From NCBI GenBank assembly GCA_030248215.1, contig JASANG010003874.1:1-64000 (forward strand): 64,000 bases of DNA, written 5' to 3'. Positions within the stretch are counted from its first letter, which is position 1; the number at the start of each line of letters is the position of its first letter. A program made the translations under genes and the position numbers. Shown here in pieces: positions 36,401 through 43,158 of this stretch. The notes below the pieces were generated by a model. It was not told where the DNA came from. It did not search any database and was given only the letters and a program-made list of their open reading frames with translations. The DNA comes from Enoplolaimus lenunculus. Lineage: Eukaryota; Nematoda; Enoplea; Enoplida; Thoracostomopsidae.

Positions 36401-37827
36401 TTAAGTTTACGTACCCTATCCGATACAATTTCGAGGGCACACAATCGATTGCCGAAACCTTCCGCTGCCAAGCAAACGCGTTCAGAACCCATTCCAGGTT
36501 CTCTATTTGTTGATAGACACGAAAGCGATACAGTATCGCTCTGAAAACATGGTTTATATATTAAAAGCACGGAACATCTGTTTCGTGTTTATAACCAGTA
36601 AATATTATCATGGCAACTTGTCGAATGAAAACTAGCCGATCGCAAACATGAAATACAAAACCTCAGTCGGTATTACATTTTGTTGCTCACTATTATTCTT
36701 GAGCTCAAACTTGGGCATAGTACTCAGCATTATGCTCAGGCTACCACACAGTAGTACGCACAATATTTACATAATACGCAACCGAGATGACCCTATTCCT
36801 CTTCGAAGTCTTGGCAAATGTAAAGATCAGGGGCGGAACGTTTTTCTATACAAGTTAATGTGTTTTGGCGGTAGTCCCTTCGGAGGGAGTAGGGACGTTG
36901 TGGACACTGTTTGAACACAGCGTCTGACAATAAGAGTTCGTTCGGACGAACTGTCTTGCAGTAAAATTTCGTTCAAATTGTCTGTATAATCGCTAAATGA
37001 ATCTACGGCAGTTCGTCGCCCGATAACTTGTCGACCGACATCTGGTCCGTCCGACATCTCGTCGACCCCGACAACTTGTAGCTCAGTCAACATTTTGACC
37101 CCGACAATTTGTCGCTCCGATAACTCGTCCATCCCGATAACTTGTCGCGCCAACAACTCGTTGACTCCGACAAGTTATATACTCCGACTACTTGTCGCCC
37201 CGAGAACTCGTCGACGCCAACAACTTGTCGCCCCGACAACTCGCTGTCCCCGACACATTGGCCCCCAAACACCTTCGTCCGGTCAAAGAATTGTTGTACC
37301 AACTAGAATGCGACAAGTTGTCAGGGTCGACGAGTTGTCGGGATCGGCGAGTTGTCGGGGCGACTAGTTGTCCGGCTCAGCGAGGTGTCGGGGCGACATA
37401 TCGTCGGGGTCGACGAGTTGTCGGGGTCGACGTGTTGTCGGAGTCGACGAGCTGTCGGGTTCGACGAGTTGTCGTGGTCGACGAGTTGTCGGGGCAACAA
37501 GTTGTCAGGTCGACGAGTAGTCGTATCTATGGGCAAGCGACAAGTTGCGGGTCGATGACTTATCGGGAACGACGAATTGTCTGACAACGAATTGCTGGCC
37601 CAACAGTTGTTGTCGGGCGACCAATTGTCGCGATAGCTCGCTAAAACAGAGTCCCGTTGGACAGCGTCTGTATATGTAAAAAGACTAGAGCGACTTTGAC
37701 GAGGTTATTCTTAACAAAATAAAATCCTGAGTGGGTGTTCCCAAGGTACTGTCAGCTGAAAGTCTAAACTTACCGTTCGTAAAAATGAAACATCATCACG
37801 CTCAGAGCTGTCGTCTTGATCAGCCAT
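3439..37827 (-). CDS. unc-68: Ryanodine receptor, N-terminal 27 exons (about residues 1-1131)
   Basis: This is the endoplasmic/sarcoplasmic reticulum calcium-release channel. Exons, 5' to 3': 37827-37774, 36540-36415, 35905-35807, 35038-34894, 34252-34140, 33757-33649, 30112-30019, 29595-29490, 28002-27862, 27174-27052, 26850-26681, 25785-25664, 23967-23903, 22938-22803, 22486-22385, 21711-21593, 20806-20673, 20228-19990, 16656-16470, 7848-7638, 6976-6872, 6506-6403, 5790-5713, 5290-5131, 4746-4593, 3977-3893, 3552-3439. Every junction is GT-AG and phases agree throughout. The start is [18 protein letters not shown], as in other RyRs. Wording such as [17 protein letters not shown] and [18 protein letters not shown] is closest, from memory, to nematode UNC-68. 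The cytoplasmic N-terminal, SPRY1 and RYR-repeat regions are present. The rest, with the pore, must lie left of the window. The last donor (near 3438) and the exon 9 acceptor are the least certain sites. Confidence 0.95.
4385..4492. mobile_element. hAT-like MITE, family A, fragment
   Basis: CTTAGGCTTGGGCTTAG is followed by the family end CTGTTCCGGCCCTGTTC and ACATGGGCC. The other end is missing. It lies in RyR intron 25. Confidence 0.6.
5400..5605. repeat. Cluster of TGAGT/ACTCA motifs
   Basis: About a dozen alternating TGAGTTGA, AACTCA and ACTGAGT words lie within 200 bases of RyR intron 23, and many are mutually inverted. This looks like the worn interior of a foldback MITE. No clean terminal repeat can be set. 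Confidence 0.45.
6031..6234. mobile_element. hAT-like MITE, family B, copy 1
   Basis: Ends are GGCCCACGTTACTTTTAAGG and the inverse AAAGTAACATTGGCC. The flanks AACGTTTTT repeat on both sides, fitting an 8-bp target duplication. The interior has several TTAGGC runs. It lies in RyR intron 22. Confidence 0.75.
6565..6699. mobile_element. hAT-like MITE, family A, 5'-truncated copy
   Basis: One end only is kept: TATACTACTGTTCCGGCCCTG to ACATGGGCC, preceded by TTAGGC runs. A similar fragment lies at 4385-4492. Confidence 0.65.
7055..7115. mobile_element. Very short TA-flanked MITE, family G (61 bp)
   Basis: CACACAAAACAAACTG at the left and the inverse CATTTATTTTGTGTG at the right are bounded by TA on both sides. 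The same ends bound the 552-bp element at 51413-51964, so this looks like an internally deleted relative. Confidence 0.5.
7215..7520. repeat. tRNA-like SINE candidate
   Basis: The minus strand holds an A-box-like run AGTAGCTCATTTGGTAGA near 7340. The 99-codon frame across the stretch has no recognisable family. No clear B box was seen, so the SINE call is tentative. Confidence 0.3.
8021..8243. mobile_element. MITE family C, copy 1
   Basis: Ends GCCCGTATTCTCATATGTG and the inverse CATTTGAGAATATGGGCC bound an interior that matches 21736-21958 closely (GTGTAGCACCTATTACCAG, GGTGATCGGTC). Confidence 0.7.
8588..8760. repeat. G-rich block with G-quadruplex potential
   Basis: Nine or more G runs of 4 to 10 bases separated by short spacers (TTTCCTGGGGGG, TTTTGCTGGGGG). 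A shorter relative sits at 16068-16130, sharing CCGTGGAGAAGCCAG with the reverse complement here. Glycine- and proline-rich frames across it are artefacts. Confidence 0.7.
8985..9235. repeat. CT/AG-rich minisatellite with hairpin-forming units
   Basis: Four to five units of about 55-60 bases pair CTCCCCCTCCCC with GAGGGGGAGGTGGAGGGGG, joined by TTTACACATC. Each unit can fold on itself, and the G strand has quadruplex potential. Confidence 0.75.
9660..9755. repeat. ATT/GTT/GCT trinucleotide microsatellite
   Basis: Runs of ATT pass into GTT and GCTGCTGTT. On the minus strand this appears as an Asn-rich frame, which is probably not a gene. Confidence 0.6.
9895..10525. repeat. Tandem repeat, period 187-188 bp, about 3.3 copies
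   Basis: The word TAGTTTGCATTTTTGAGGG recurs at about 9942, 10130 and 10318. Each unit is itself built of shorter CATTTTTGAGGGTAAT-like subrepeats. It lies in RyR intron 19. No coding sense is seen. Confidence 0.85.
11494..11873 (+). pseudogene. Decayed small coding stretch with TATA and poly(A) signal
   Basis: A TATAAA at 11415 and an AATAAA at 11868 bracket coding-like sequence. Its first open frame (11494-11628, 44 aa) starts MGIQTSRN, which fits an N-myristoylation motif (G2, S6). Later coding-like sequence follows in the same stretch and includes [18 protein letters not shown]. It appears broken. The product is unknown. It faces the ORF at 12297-11938 tail to tail, with poly(A) signals 63 bases apart. 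This layout is more like a DNA virus or Polinton than a nematode gene. Confidence 0.4.
11937..11942 (-). terminator. Poly(A) signal AATAAA overlapping a stop codon
   Basis: GAATAAAATAC on the minus strand puts the TAA stop of the 119-aa ORF inside AATAAA. On the plus strand a second AATAAA (11868-11873) ends the opposing unit. Confidence 0.5.
11938..12297 (-). CDS. Unrecognised 119-aa single-exon ORF, virus-like packing
   Basis: The frame runs from ATG at 12297 to TAA at 11938. The protein starts [18 protein letters not shown] and has [19 protein letters not shown], a C-x2-C pair ([10 protein letters not shown]) and later [19 protein letters not shown]. It reads like a real, mixed-composition, mostly helical protein, not a repeat by-product. 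A TATAAAAG lies 61 bases upstream, and an AATAAA overlaps the stop codon. No intron, signal peptide or membrane segment is seen. I do not recognise the family. It lies inside RyR intron 19, on the same strand as RyR. The promoter octamer and its spacing match the NADAR gene, so both may come from one class of Polinton or viral element. Confidence 0.55.
   Translation of the reverse strand: MDSPKLVNQLADIIKNESVDFWTAFKIVTGMDVQSIKNFVERQIMEQNAERVAGELRYKLEQPCLACTLDQPSQWAHMVFGGCLDERRINRNIVENICDKYNIKYSECLYNPVLNSFNE
12358..12365 (-). promoter_or_regulatory. TATA box (TATAAAAG) of the 119-aa ORF
   Basis: TATAAAAG on the minus strand stands 61 bases before the ATG at 12297. It is the same octamer, at similar spacing, as at 2115-2122. 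Confidence 0.5.
13684..13805. repeat. 61-bp tandem duplication
   Basis: Two nearly identical copies begin AAAATCTTAAAAATTT at 13684 and 13745 and run through GAAATACCCGTGAATTTATG. Confidence 0.85.
13847..13980. mobile_element. hAT-like MITE, family A, copy
   Basis: CCCATGTATAGAACAGGGCC at the left and CCCTGTTCTATACATGGGCC at the right form terminal inverted repeats. The interior carries CCTAAGC words, i.e. TTAGGC on the other strand. Confidence 0.75.
14141..14298. mobile_element. hAT-like MITE, family A, worn copy
   Basis: TATAGAACAGGAACGG at the left and the inverse CGACCCTGTTCGGTACATGG at the right. A third, more worn copy follows at 14339-14460 (CGTGTATAGATCAG to GATCCTGTTCTATACATTA). 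Confidence 0.6.
15166..15353. mobile_element. hAT-like MITE, family B, copy 2
   Basis: Ends are GGCCAATGTTACTTTTAGAG and the inverse CTTAAAGTAACATGGACC. Flanks CATTCATT and CATTTATT agree at 7 of 8 bases, an old 8-bp target duplication. Confidence 0.75.
15375..15850. repeat. Interspersed repeat with CCGATACC motifs
   Basis: Words such as GGGGCCGATACC, AATACCGATACCG and TTACCGATGTCG, plus the inner phrase CTACATTACATCATTACC, recur with the stretch 25232-25530 (GCCGATGCCGATTCC, CTACATTAGATCATTATCC). Family unknown. Confidence 0.5.
16720..17168. mobile_element. TA-flanked MITE, family E, near-full copy
   Basis: It is bounded by TA. The right end CTTATTCGAGTCACTACAG is the inverse of the left end ATGTAGTAAACCGAATAAG. 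The whole unit is the reverse complement of 57894-58322. Terminal sequence and TA target fit a Tc1/mariner-type MITE. It starts 64 bases from RyR exon 19. Confidence 0.75.
18120..19050. mobile_element. 931-bp foldback element with arms of about 220 bp
   Basis: The left end ACTAGGTAAAAGTGCCCCT is exactly inverted at the right as AGGGGCACTTTTACCTAGT. Arms 18120-18341 and 18829-19050 stay nearly complementary throughout (for example AGTCTAACTAACCCTTGTTT against AAACAAGGGTTAGTTAGACC). The 490-bp middle is unique and non-coding. It lies in RyR intron 18. The superfamily cannot be set. Confidence 0.85.
20822..21188. mobile_element. 367-bp MITE, family D (ACTTAAGT-rich)
   Basis: TGGCTGGGTTTCCGAAA at the left is inverted as TTTCGGAAACCCAGCCA at the right. 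The interior is full of ACTTAAGTA palindromes. It ends 16 bases upstream of the start of RyR exon 17. A very worn relative may occupy 31920-32290. Confidence 0.85.
21430..21532. repeat. Minisatellite GGGACAGTTG / GGGACAAAC
   Basis: About eight units of 10-11 bases. The same theme, inverted, makes the array at 44640-44965. A truncated family B MITE end (GGCCAATGTTACTTTAAAGG at about 21362) lies just before it. Confidence 0.8.
21736..21958. mobile_element. MITE family C, copy 2
   Basis: GGGTCCGTATTCTCAAATG at the left and CATTTGAGAATACGGGCC at the right. The interior matches 8021-8243. Its edge is 25 bases upstream of the start of RyR exon 16, so it supplies part of the 3' splice region. Confidence 0.75.
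23104..23294. mobile_element. hAT-like MITE, family B, copy 3
   Basis: GGCCCATATGACTTTAAGGG to CAACGTAACATTGGCC, with flanks AAACGCTC and AGACGCTC (7 of 8 match). Interior TTAGGC and CTTAGGAATACGC words are present. Confidence 0.75.
24398..24690. mobile_element. Foldback MITE with arms of about 65 bp
   Basis: AAATTATATATCATTTGACGC at the left pairs with GCGTCAAGTGGTATGTAATTT at the right. A second inner pair is TTAACGAGTATTTATCAAAT against TTGACAATAACTCGTTAG. Confidence 0.6.
28995..29345. repeat. Interspersed repeat family K, copy in RyR intron 8
   Basis: Repeated ATCATATGATAT palindromes, one GTCACGTGAC at 29119-29128, then AATTTGAATATTCCCGCC units. The order matches 46640-47160. Confidence 0.75.
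30440..31500. other. Compositionally distinct block, unassigned
   Basis: This part of RyR intron 6 is richer in C and G than its surroundings, with CCCC words every 10-20 bases (30710-30900). It contains short frames with no recognisable product. A long interspersed element of unknown type is the likeliest reading, but no ends or family could be found. Confidence 0.3.
32341..32472. mobile_element. hAT-like MITE, family A, worn copy
   Basis: GCTTAGCAGTAGTATTTATA and CCTAAGCCTACACCTAAG words end near CTGCCCCTGATCTATATGG. Ends are degraded. Confidence 0.5.
33765..33875 (-). repeat. tRNA-like SINE candidate
   Basis: The minus strand reads GGTTGCGTAGCTCAGTTGTTAC, an A-box-like D arm, then an anticodon-arm-like stretch. 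The T arm is poor, which fits a SINE head or pseudo-tRNA better than a working tRNA. It lies in RyR intron 5, just upstream of exon 6. Confidence 0.35.
34325..34645. repeat. CGAGAC/GTCTCG repeat pair in inverted arrangement
   Basis: GGTCTCGGCCTCGGTCTTGG at 34340-34395 and CCGAGACCGAGACTTTTC with GGTCTCGGTGATCAGG at 34578-34630 bracket AT-rich sequence. A single unit also occurs near 26120. Confidence 0.55.
35508..35627. mobile_element. hAT-like MITE, family B, fragment
   Basis: CCTAAGACAAGCTTAAG words lead to the family end ACTAAAAGTAACATGGCC. The left end is lost. Confidence 0.5.
36975..37640. repeat. Large palindromic minisatellite in RyR intron 1
   Basis: Units of about 15-17 bases change sense in the middle. 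At 36990-37270 they read CCCCGACAACTTGTCG, and at 37310-37630 they read GTCGGGGTCGACGAGTTG. Each unit has a CGACAA-n-TTGTCG near-palindrome. The whole could extrude as a long hairpin. Arg/Ser/Val-rich frames on both strands are artefacts. Confidence 0.85.
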
Positions 37828-38225
37828 CGTTTTAGACGCTACGAGAAGCTGAATACAAGTCTACGGCGTCAAGCAACAACGCAGAACAGCCTTCAGCAGC
37901 AGTGGGCAAAATACGCGAAAGTTCCACTGTTCACTGATAACCGTTCAAACACTTGTATTTAGAGTCAATTTTAACCCATATAACAGCAAACAAGTAGAGT
38001 GGTATGTAATAGCAATTGTATGAAAATTAATTGTTTTCAAAAATTCTGATGTTTCACATAAAATATGGTCCAAGTTATTTTCAAGCCTAAAATGTGAAAC
38101 GTTTCTTGCTTTAACAATGCAAATGCAATACAATTTAGAAAAAATAAAAAGTAATAATATTTCAAAAAAAGAATAAAGGACACTAAACAATTTTGTATAA
38201 TGGCACAAAAAGGTATAATGAAATT
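37828..38225. other. Upstream region of the ryanodine receptor gene
   Basis: AT-rich sequence before the RyR start codon. It presumably holds the 5' leader and promoter, but no TATA box at a convincing distance, trans-splice site or other element could be assigned. Confidence 0.3.
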
Positions 38226-38434
38226 GGCCCATGTATAGAACAGAGCCGAAACGCTTTTCGGCGGGACTGTAATAGACTAAGCTTAAGCTTTAGACTATTT
38301 TTTTTGCTTAAACTTAGGTTTAGGCTCAGGCTTGGGCTTAGGTATGGCCTCATTCTTACGCTTAGGCTTTGGCTTAGACTTAGGCTTTGGAATATGCTTA
38401 TACTGCTGTTGCGGCCCTGTTCTATACATTGGCC
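38226..38434. mobile_element. hAT-like MITE, family A, complete copy with 8-bp TSD
   Basis: GGCCCATGTATAGAACAG at the left is inverted as CTGTTCTATACATTGGCC at the right. Perfect flanking ATGAAATT (38218-38225 and 38435-38442) gives an 8-bp target duplication, typical of hAT. The interior holds repeated TTAGG/TTAGGC hexamers. Confidence 0.88.
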
Positions 38435-39519
38435 ATGAAATTTATAACAAAAAAATGACACCTACGAACGAATCTATACTAGAGCAGTGTCTCAAAAGTA
38501 ACCTCGCTGCTCTGGAAATATGTAACGAGTCGTAACAAAAACGCGCTACACAGTTTCCTGCGTTTGACCTTAATTGCATTGCAAAAGTCACCTTTAATAC
38601 AACCTTCAAATCGCCCCCGTACACTACATTGCACTCTTTGGTTTCTAACAACTTTTAAGCATTATTGATGAACCGGGCTTAATCTTTTGACGACGTTGCT
38701 TTGAAAATTTTACCCTTTATTTGTGACTTCTTTTAACCTTAACCGTGTTTGCGCGAGAACACAAAAATTCGTCAAAATAAAAATTCATTTTACGGCTCAT
38801 ATTAATATCACCGATGCTGTGTACGTCAGCAAAGATATACAAGCTTTTAAAAGGCACAAAACACTACCGGGCTTATAGTCAACGACTTGAAACATTTAGA
38901 GTTGATATGACAATAGAAAGCTAACAGTGGAATAATTACTCAGAGGAAATGCCAAGATTATAATTGATTTCGGCTGAATATTGGAGACTTGACTCTCTAC
39001 CTAATTCATGGTTTTACGAATGTTTAACGCCAATGCTTTTTGATCATAGCCTTAAAAACCATGTAAAGTTTATCTCGCAATGTTTAAATTTTCCTGACAC
39101 GATAAATATTAAACTTGAGTCATATTACATCTTTTACTGTACGCTTCAAGTTGGTACTGGATTAGCAGATAAGTTCCCATTCCAAACGAAGCAACAAAAT
39201 TTTATATAGCAAATAGTGATTGGCAGGTCAAAAGTTTGCGGCACATTCCAAGCATTGTTATTCATTTTGAAGCTTGGGACACGTTTCGTTCCTGTTACAA
39301 TACTATGAAACATTTTGTCTGCTTACCGCACCATACAGGTTATATACTGCGCACGCCATTGTCAAAAATGTTCATGTTATTTATCAAAAAACAGCAATAA
39401 AGTTACAGCTGCTCTTGCACTTGGCAATAATTTGCACACTGTTTAGCTAGTATGCTCTTTTTTGCATGCTATTCTCAGGACATGTGCAAAAAATCGCAGG
39501 GTATTTTGGCAGTGTATTG

Positions 39520-39775
39520 TTTCTCGCACCAAAATTGGAATTTACCGAAAAAGTTTGAATTTCCCGCTTAGGTTTAGATTTTCCAGCTAAAATTTAAATT
39601 CTCCCGCCTGCATTTGAATTTTTCTGCCAAAATTTTAATTTTCCGCCAAAATTGTATTTTCTCGCCAAAAATTAATTTTCCCGCCAAAATATGAATTTTC
39701 ACGCCAAAATTCAAAATTACCGTCAAAATCTCAATTTTCCCACCAAAATTTGAAATTGAAAGTTTAATTTACACT
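39520..39775. repeat. Array of TTCCCGCCAAAATTTGAAT-like units (family K tail)
   Basis: Ten or so 18-21-base units vary around TTTTCCCGCCAAAATTTG. The same units follow the ATCATATGAT part of family K at 29290 and 47000. Confidence 0.75.
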
Positions 39776-40017
39776 GTATTTTAAAAAGGTGATACTTTTT
39801 TACACACTATTTTCGCCTCTTCGCTTCATTTGTAGGTCATTTTATAAATAGCTGGCTAAAAGTTTGGACATTTTTAGAGAGTGATTGTAAATTAGTTTGC
39901 TATTAAAATGGTCGGACATTTTTTAACATTGGCGAGCAAAATTTGTGCGTACAGTTTCAGAATTCATAAGGAGTCATTTATGCAAAATGTCCGAAATATG
40001 TAAGTGTAATGCAGGGT

Positions 40018-40083
40018 TCACGCTTTAGGCTTAGGCTTAGGAATATGCTTTAATACTGCTCCGCCACTGTTCTTTACATTGGC
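40018..40083. mobile_element. hAT-like MITE, family A, end fragment
   Basis: TTTAGGCTTAGGCTTAGG then CTGCTCCGCCACTGTTC and CATTGGCC. Only the right end is present. Confidence 0.6.
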
Positions 40084-40374
40084 CAACACATCTTAATAAC
40101 TTCAAGTTTTAAAGCAAAGATTTTTAAAGATTTGAAACCAAATTGAGTAAACCAGGCCATGCGTGTCATATCATGACCGACTTCTGGTCGTGCTTGCCTA
40201 GAATTATGAAACTAGAAGGTTGTCATCAATTTTTAAAGACATACTCTGTCCAAAATTTAAATTTTTGACTTTTACAAAGTTTTACGCTTCGCAATCAAGC
40301 CACAAATATAGTTTTTACATTTATAGCGTCGAGATTAGTACTTAATAATTTCCTTAAGGAACCTCGTCCTATTT

Positions 40375-40874
40375 ATGGGCCATCCACGTTAAAATGCACG
40401 CACATTTGTAAAAAATAAAAAATATCCCTCCCTTTTGCGTGCCCGCGTTGTCCTTATCCACTCTCTTTATACGCTGTCTGCAATGTCAATATGTCATTTT
40501 CTAAACCTTTAGACAATGAATATGCTCTAGGCATAAATATATACCTGTCCTGACATCATTATCGGGAACTGTTATTGTCCATAGTCCCTCAGAAAGGACT
40601 CAATTTTTTGCGTTGAATGATGGGTGTGAATATGTGTGCACAGTGTGTGTTTTTAAATGTGTGCGCGTGTGCAAACGTAATGTCTTTACATCCTACAGAC
40701 AACGTGTATTTATCCAGAGTCCCTTCCGACAGAGTCTAGACAATTAATACTATCTAGTACAGCTATGAAATTGTACCTTGCCTCAAGCTAGTATGTGTAT
40801 TTTGATGCTGTTCCTAATGGGGTGGGTGGAACGTTAATTACATCGGCGCGTGCATTTTAACGTGGATGACCCAT
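40375..40874. mobile_element. 500-bp MITE, family J
   Basis: ATGGGCCATCCACGTTAAAA at the left is inverted as TTTTAACGTGGATGACCCAT at the right. The interior is non-coding. The last bases of the window (63985-64000, ATGGGTCATCCAAGTT) look like the start of another copy. Confidence 0.8.
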
Positions 40875-41300
40875 TATTAAGCATCGAATTCGAATTAATT
40901 CAACTTGATTCAAGTTACTAAATTTTGGTGACTGAAACTATGCAACACGCCCTTTGTAAGAGTATAATCAGAAGTTTTTGTCAAATATTGGTACCAAAGT
41001 CTCTCCTACTTCACAAACATTCAATTCTCTACTATTGCGTATACAAATTTGTATGAATCTATAGTGTTCGCGTTAGAACCCTTCAAAAATTGCGCCTTGT
41101 GAACGGCTGTAGCTTTGAATTGAACATTTTCGCTTCACAAGCGCAAGTGTATTGAGGTCAAGGTGTTGTAGTGACCGACCAGATATCAAACAAACGAAGA
41201 AATAGTGCGACTTTCGTTGGTTTGCCGAAAAGCTTTTAAGTTTTAAGAATTCTGATTTTAATTAGTATACCTCATACTCAAACACAATTCAAAAAATGAG

Positions 41301-41390
41301 CGTCAGTTTGGATCCACTAAATGTCTTGACCGTCAGCTTGGGGTCACAGAATGTCTTTATCGTCAGCTTGGGGTCACTAAATGTCTTATA
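41301..41390. repeat. 30-bp tandem repeat, 3 copies
   Basis: CGTCAGCTTGGGGTCAC, or a one- or two-base variant of it, begins at 41301, 41331 and 41361, each unit ending ATGTCTT. Confidence 0.85.
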
Positions 41391-42268
41391 TCTGCTGGCT
41401 TGAGAAATGAATGAAATTGTTGTTTTGATGCGATTTGTGCAGTTTCTTTGAAACTTTCTATTTATATGTAAAACACTTTTATTGACATTTGTTGCCGTAT
41501 TTCTACATACTTCTCGATCAAATCTCTACGTCATAGTGGCACCTTCAGCTCCACATTTTTAAAAAGTATACATAAACTTCCGTCCGAAATTTGTGAATCG
41601 GCCACCGGCGTAGTTTTGCCAGGGTTTTTCCACTACGCGAGACGCCACGCGGTCAATGTGGCTAAACGTTCACGTCTCCGTGTGACCTGCATTGCAAAGT
41701 GTCAATTATTATTTATAGTAACAAAGCATTCAAACGTAATGTCTTCAGACTTTTGTCGAATTAATGCTAGGTCTGTTACAATTTGCACCAAATGTAATTT
41801 TATACCCTGAAATCATAAAGTGTTTTTCGCCATACAAAATTTAACTCACAATAAGCATTACTTGCAATCATGCACTTCAAAAGCGGTCGTGCAATTGCGA
41901 CAAGTGAACGCATTAACCTCTACTAGAAATATTAATAATTCAGAAATTATAAATTATCAAAAATTTCGGAAATAGGTCAACAATTGACACTAAGATTTGG
42001 CAGCAGTGGTTTAAGTTCAAAATAATCAAAGTATTCAATATGGGAATACTTACTGTAAATGTGATTACTAAAACCACCGACATTTTTTATTTCAGTTTTT
42101 AAGTCAAGGGCCATAATTTAATCAGAAGCAATTATAAACTGCATCTGTGCCAATATGGAAGTTTGAAAACAATGTGATATAGGACACAACAAAATTCTAC
42201 CATTTTCAATAATACTTGTCCTCGTTTAAGATAAGTTTGAAAAAATTTTACGTCAAATTTTTGTTCTG

Positions 42269-42493
42269 TTACACGTCTCTGTAGCTAAGATTACTTGCAG
42301 AGAAAAGTGGAAACACGATTGTACCATTGTTTAGCCATATCCACTTGTCAAACCATTTGTTAATATCTTTCAATTTCTTTGTTTCTGGCAGACCGTAGTT
42401 CCTCTGAATGTAGGTTTTGTTTTCACCATGTGTTTTCGGCCAATGTATAACGCATGGGCTTTCCATATTCCAAGGTGGAAAACCTAAAGCCAT
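42269..42493 (-). CDS. Possible terminal exon or small gene, unrecognised
   Basis: A 74-codon frame reads FPPWNMESPCVIHWPKTHG, then DINKWFDKWIWLNNG and PLFSASNLSYRDV. It is rich in Trp and balanced in composition, unlike the repeat-born frames around it. A TGGCTTTAG just after its ATG could be an acceptor, making it the last exon of a minus-strand gene, but no earlier exon was found upstream. The function is unknown and the frame may be chance. Confidence 0.25.
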   Translation of the reverse strand: MALGFPPWNMESPCVIHWPKTHGENKTYIQRNYGLPETKKLKDINKWFDKWIWLNNGTIVFPLFSASNLSYRDV

Positions 42494-43158
42494 TAGTGCA
42501 ACCTAACTCTTGCTTTCTGCTGAAGGCACTGTTTTGCACTGACTAATAGGAAAACTCAAAAGCATAGGATTAAATTGCAAAAATTGCAATTTTAGTGATT
42601 CAAGATGATGTATCTGGTTTTAAGACTTGTGTGGTCCGAAAACATAAACATAGGTAAAACTTCGCTCTTCGAGTAATGGAAACAATTCTCATCTCGTCAA
42701 AAAACCTAAATTAAACGCTCAAAAGTGTTCATATTTATTCAAAATTTTTAAATAACAAATAGCGAAATGTTTTATTTTTTCATCAGAATTTGAAATAATT
42801 TCAAAATTTGAAATTGAATAAAATTTTGTGTATTTCATTGACGATATTCCTTGACTCGTTCCTGGTTTATTGCGGTACCGGGACTATGGGACGGTCTTTA
42901 TCGTTACATTGGGTTATGAATGGAACCAAAGCTTCGGAATACAAAACGAATAAAGTAGTGAACATCTGTTTTATACTGTTTTGGTTTTACTTCAGACCAT
43001 TAATAACTACTTAAAATAAAGTGCTTATATATTCTGCAATTATTTGCTAACGTATATTTGCTACTGCACATACATATATCAGTACAGACTGAGCCAAAAA
43101 GTTAAATTATTACCAAACAAAATATTTCCCAATCATATGCAGATTTAACACAGAACAA

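Larger units (their letters stand above)
26681..37827 (-). other. unc-68: RyR exons 1-11: N-terminal beta-trefoil and MIR domains
   Basis: About residues 1-426. Landmarks in order are [13 protein letters not shown] (exon 2), PPDLSIG and MRALQEML (exon 3), [11 protein letters not shown] and [11 protein letters not shown] (exon 4), [19 protein letters not shown] (exon 5), FHQTLWNI (exon 6), [20 protein letters not shown] (exon 7), [10 protein letters not shown] (exon 8), [12 protein letters not shown] (exon 9), [10 protein letters not shown] and EMWLSYQ (exon 10), and [18 protein letters not shown] (exon 11). In the family this block forms the four-fold N-terminal gating ring. The exon 3-4 linker is shorter than in vertebrate RyRs. 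Confidence 0.93.

Noticed and set aside
36827-37587. Long Arg/Ser/Val-rich frames on both strands
   Set aside because: They arise from the CGACAA/TTGTCG minisatellite in RyR intron 1. Frames open on both strands are typical of such repeats.
3439-37827. Tunicate or vertebrate ryanodine receptor
   Set aside because: Wording in exons 8-11, 14-16 and 27 follows the nematode UNC-68 pattern as I recall it. The cuticlin-like ZP gene and the CTG-type gene agree with a nematode.
38183-38461. Leu/Ser-rich frame (LSLSLS) as a membrane protein; also at 6564-6752 and 59694-59882
   Set aside because: All three copies are TTAGGC runs of family A MITEs read in one frame.
40620-40680. GTGTGTGT-like stretch as a microsatellite gene-control element
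   Set aside because: It is a short, impure GT run inside MITE family J, with nothing to support a function.
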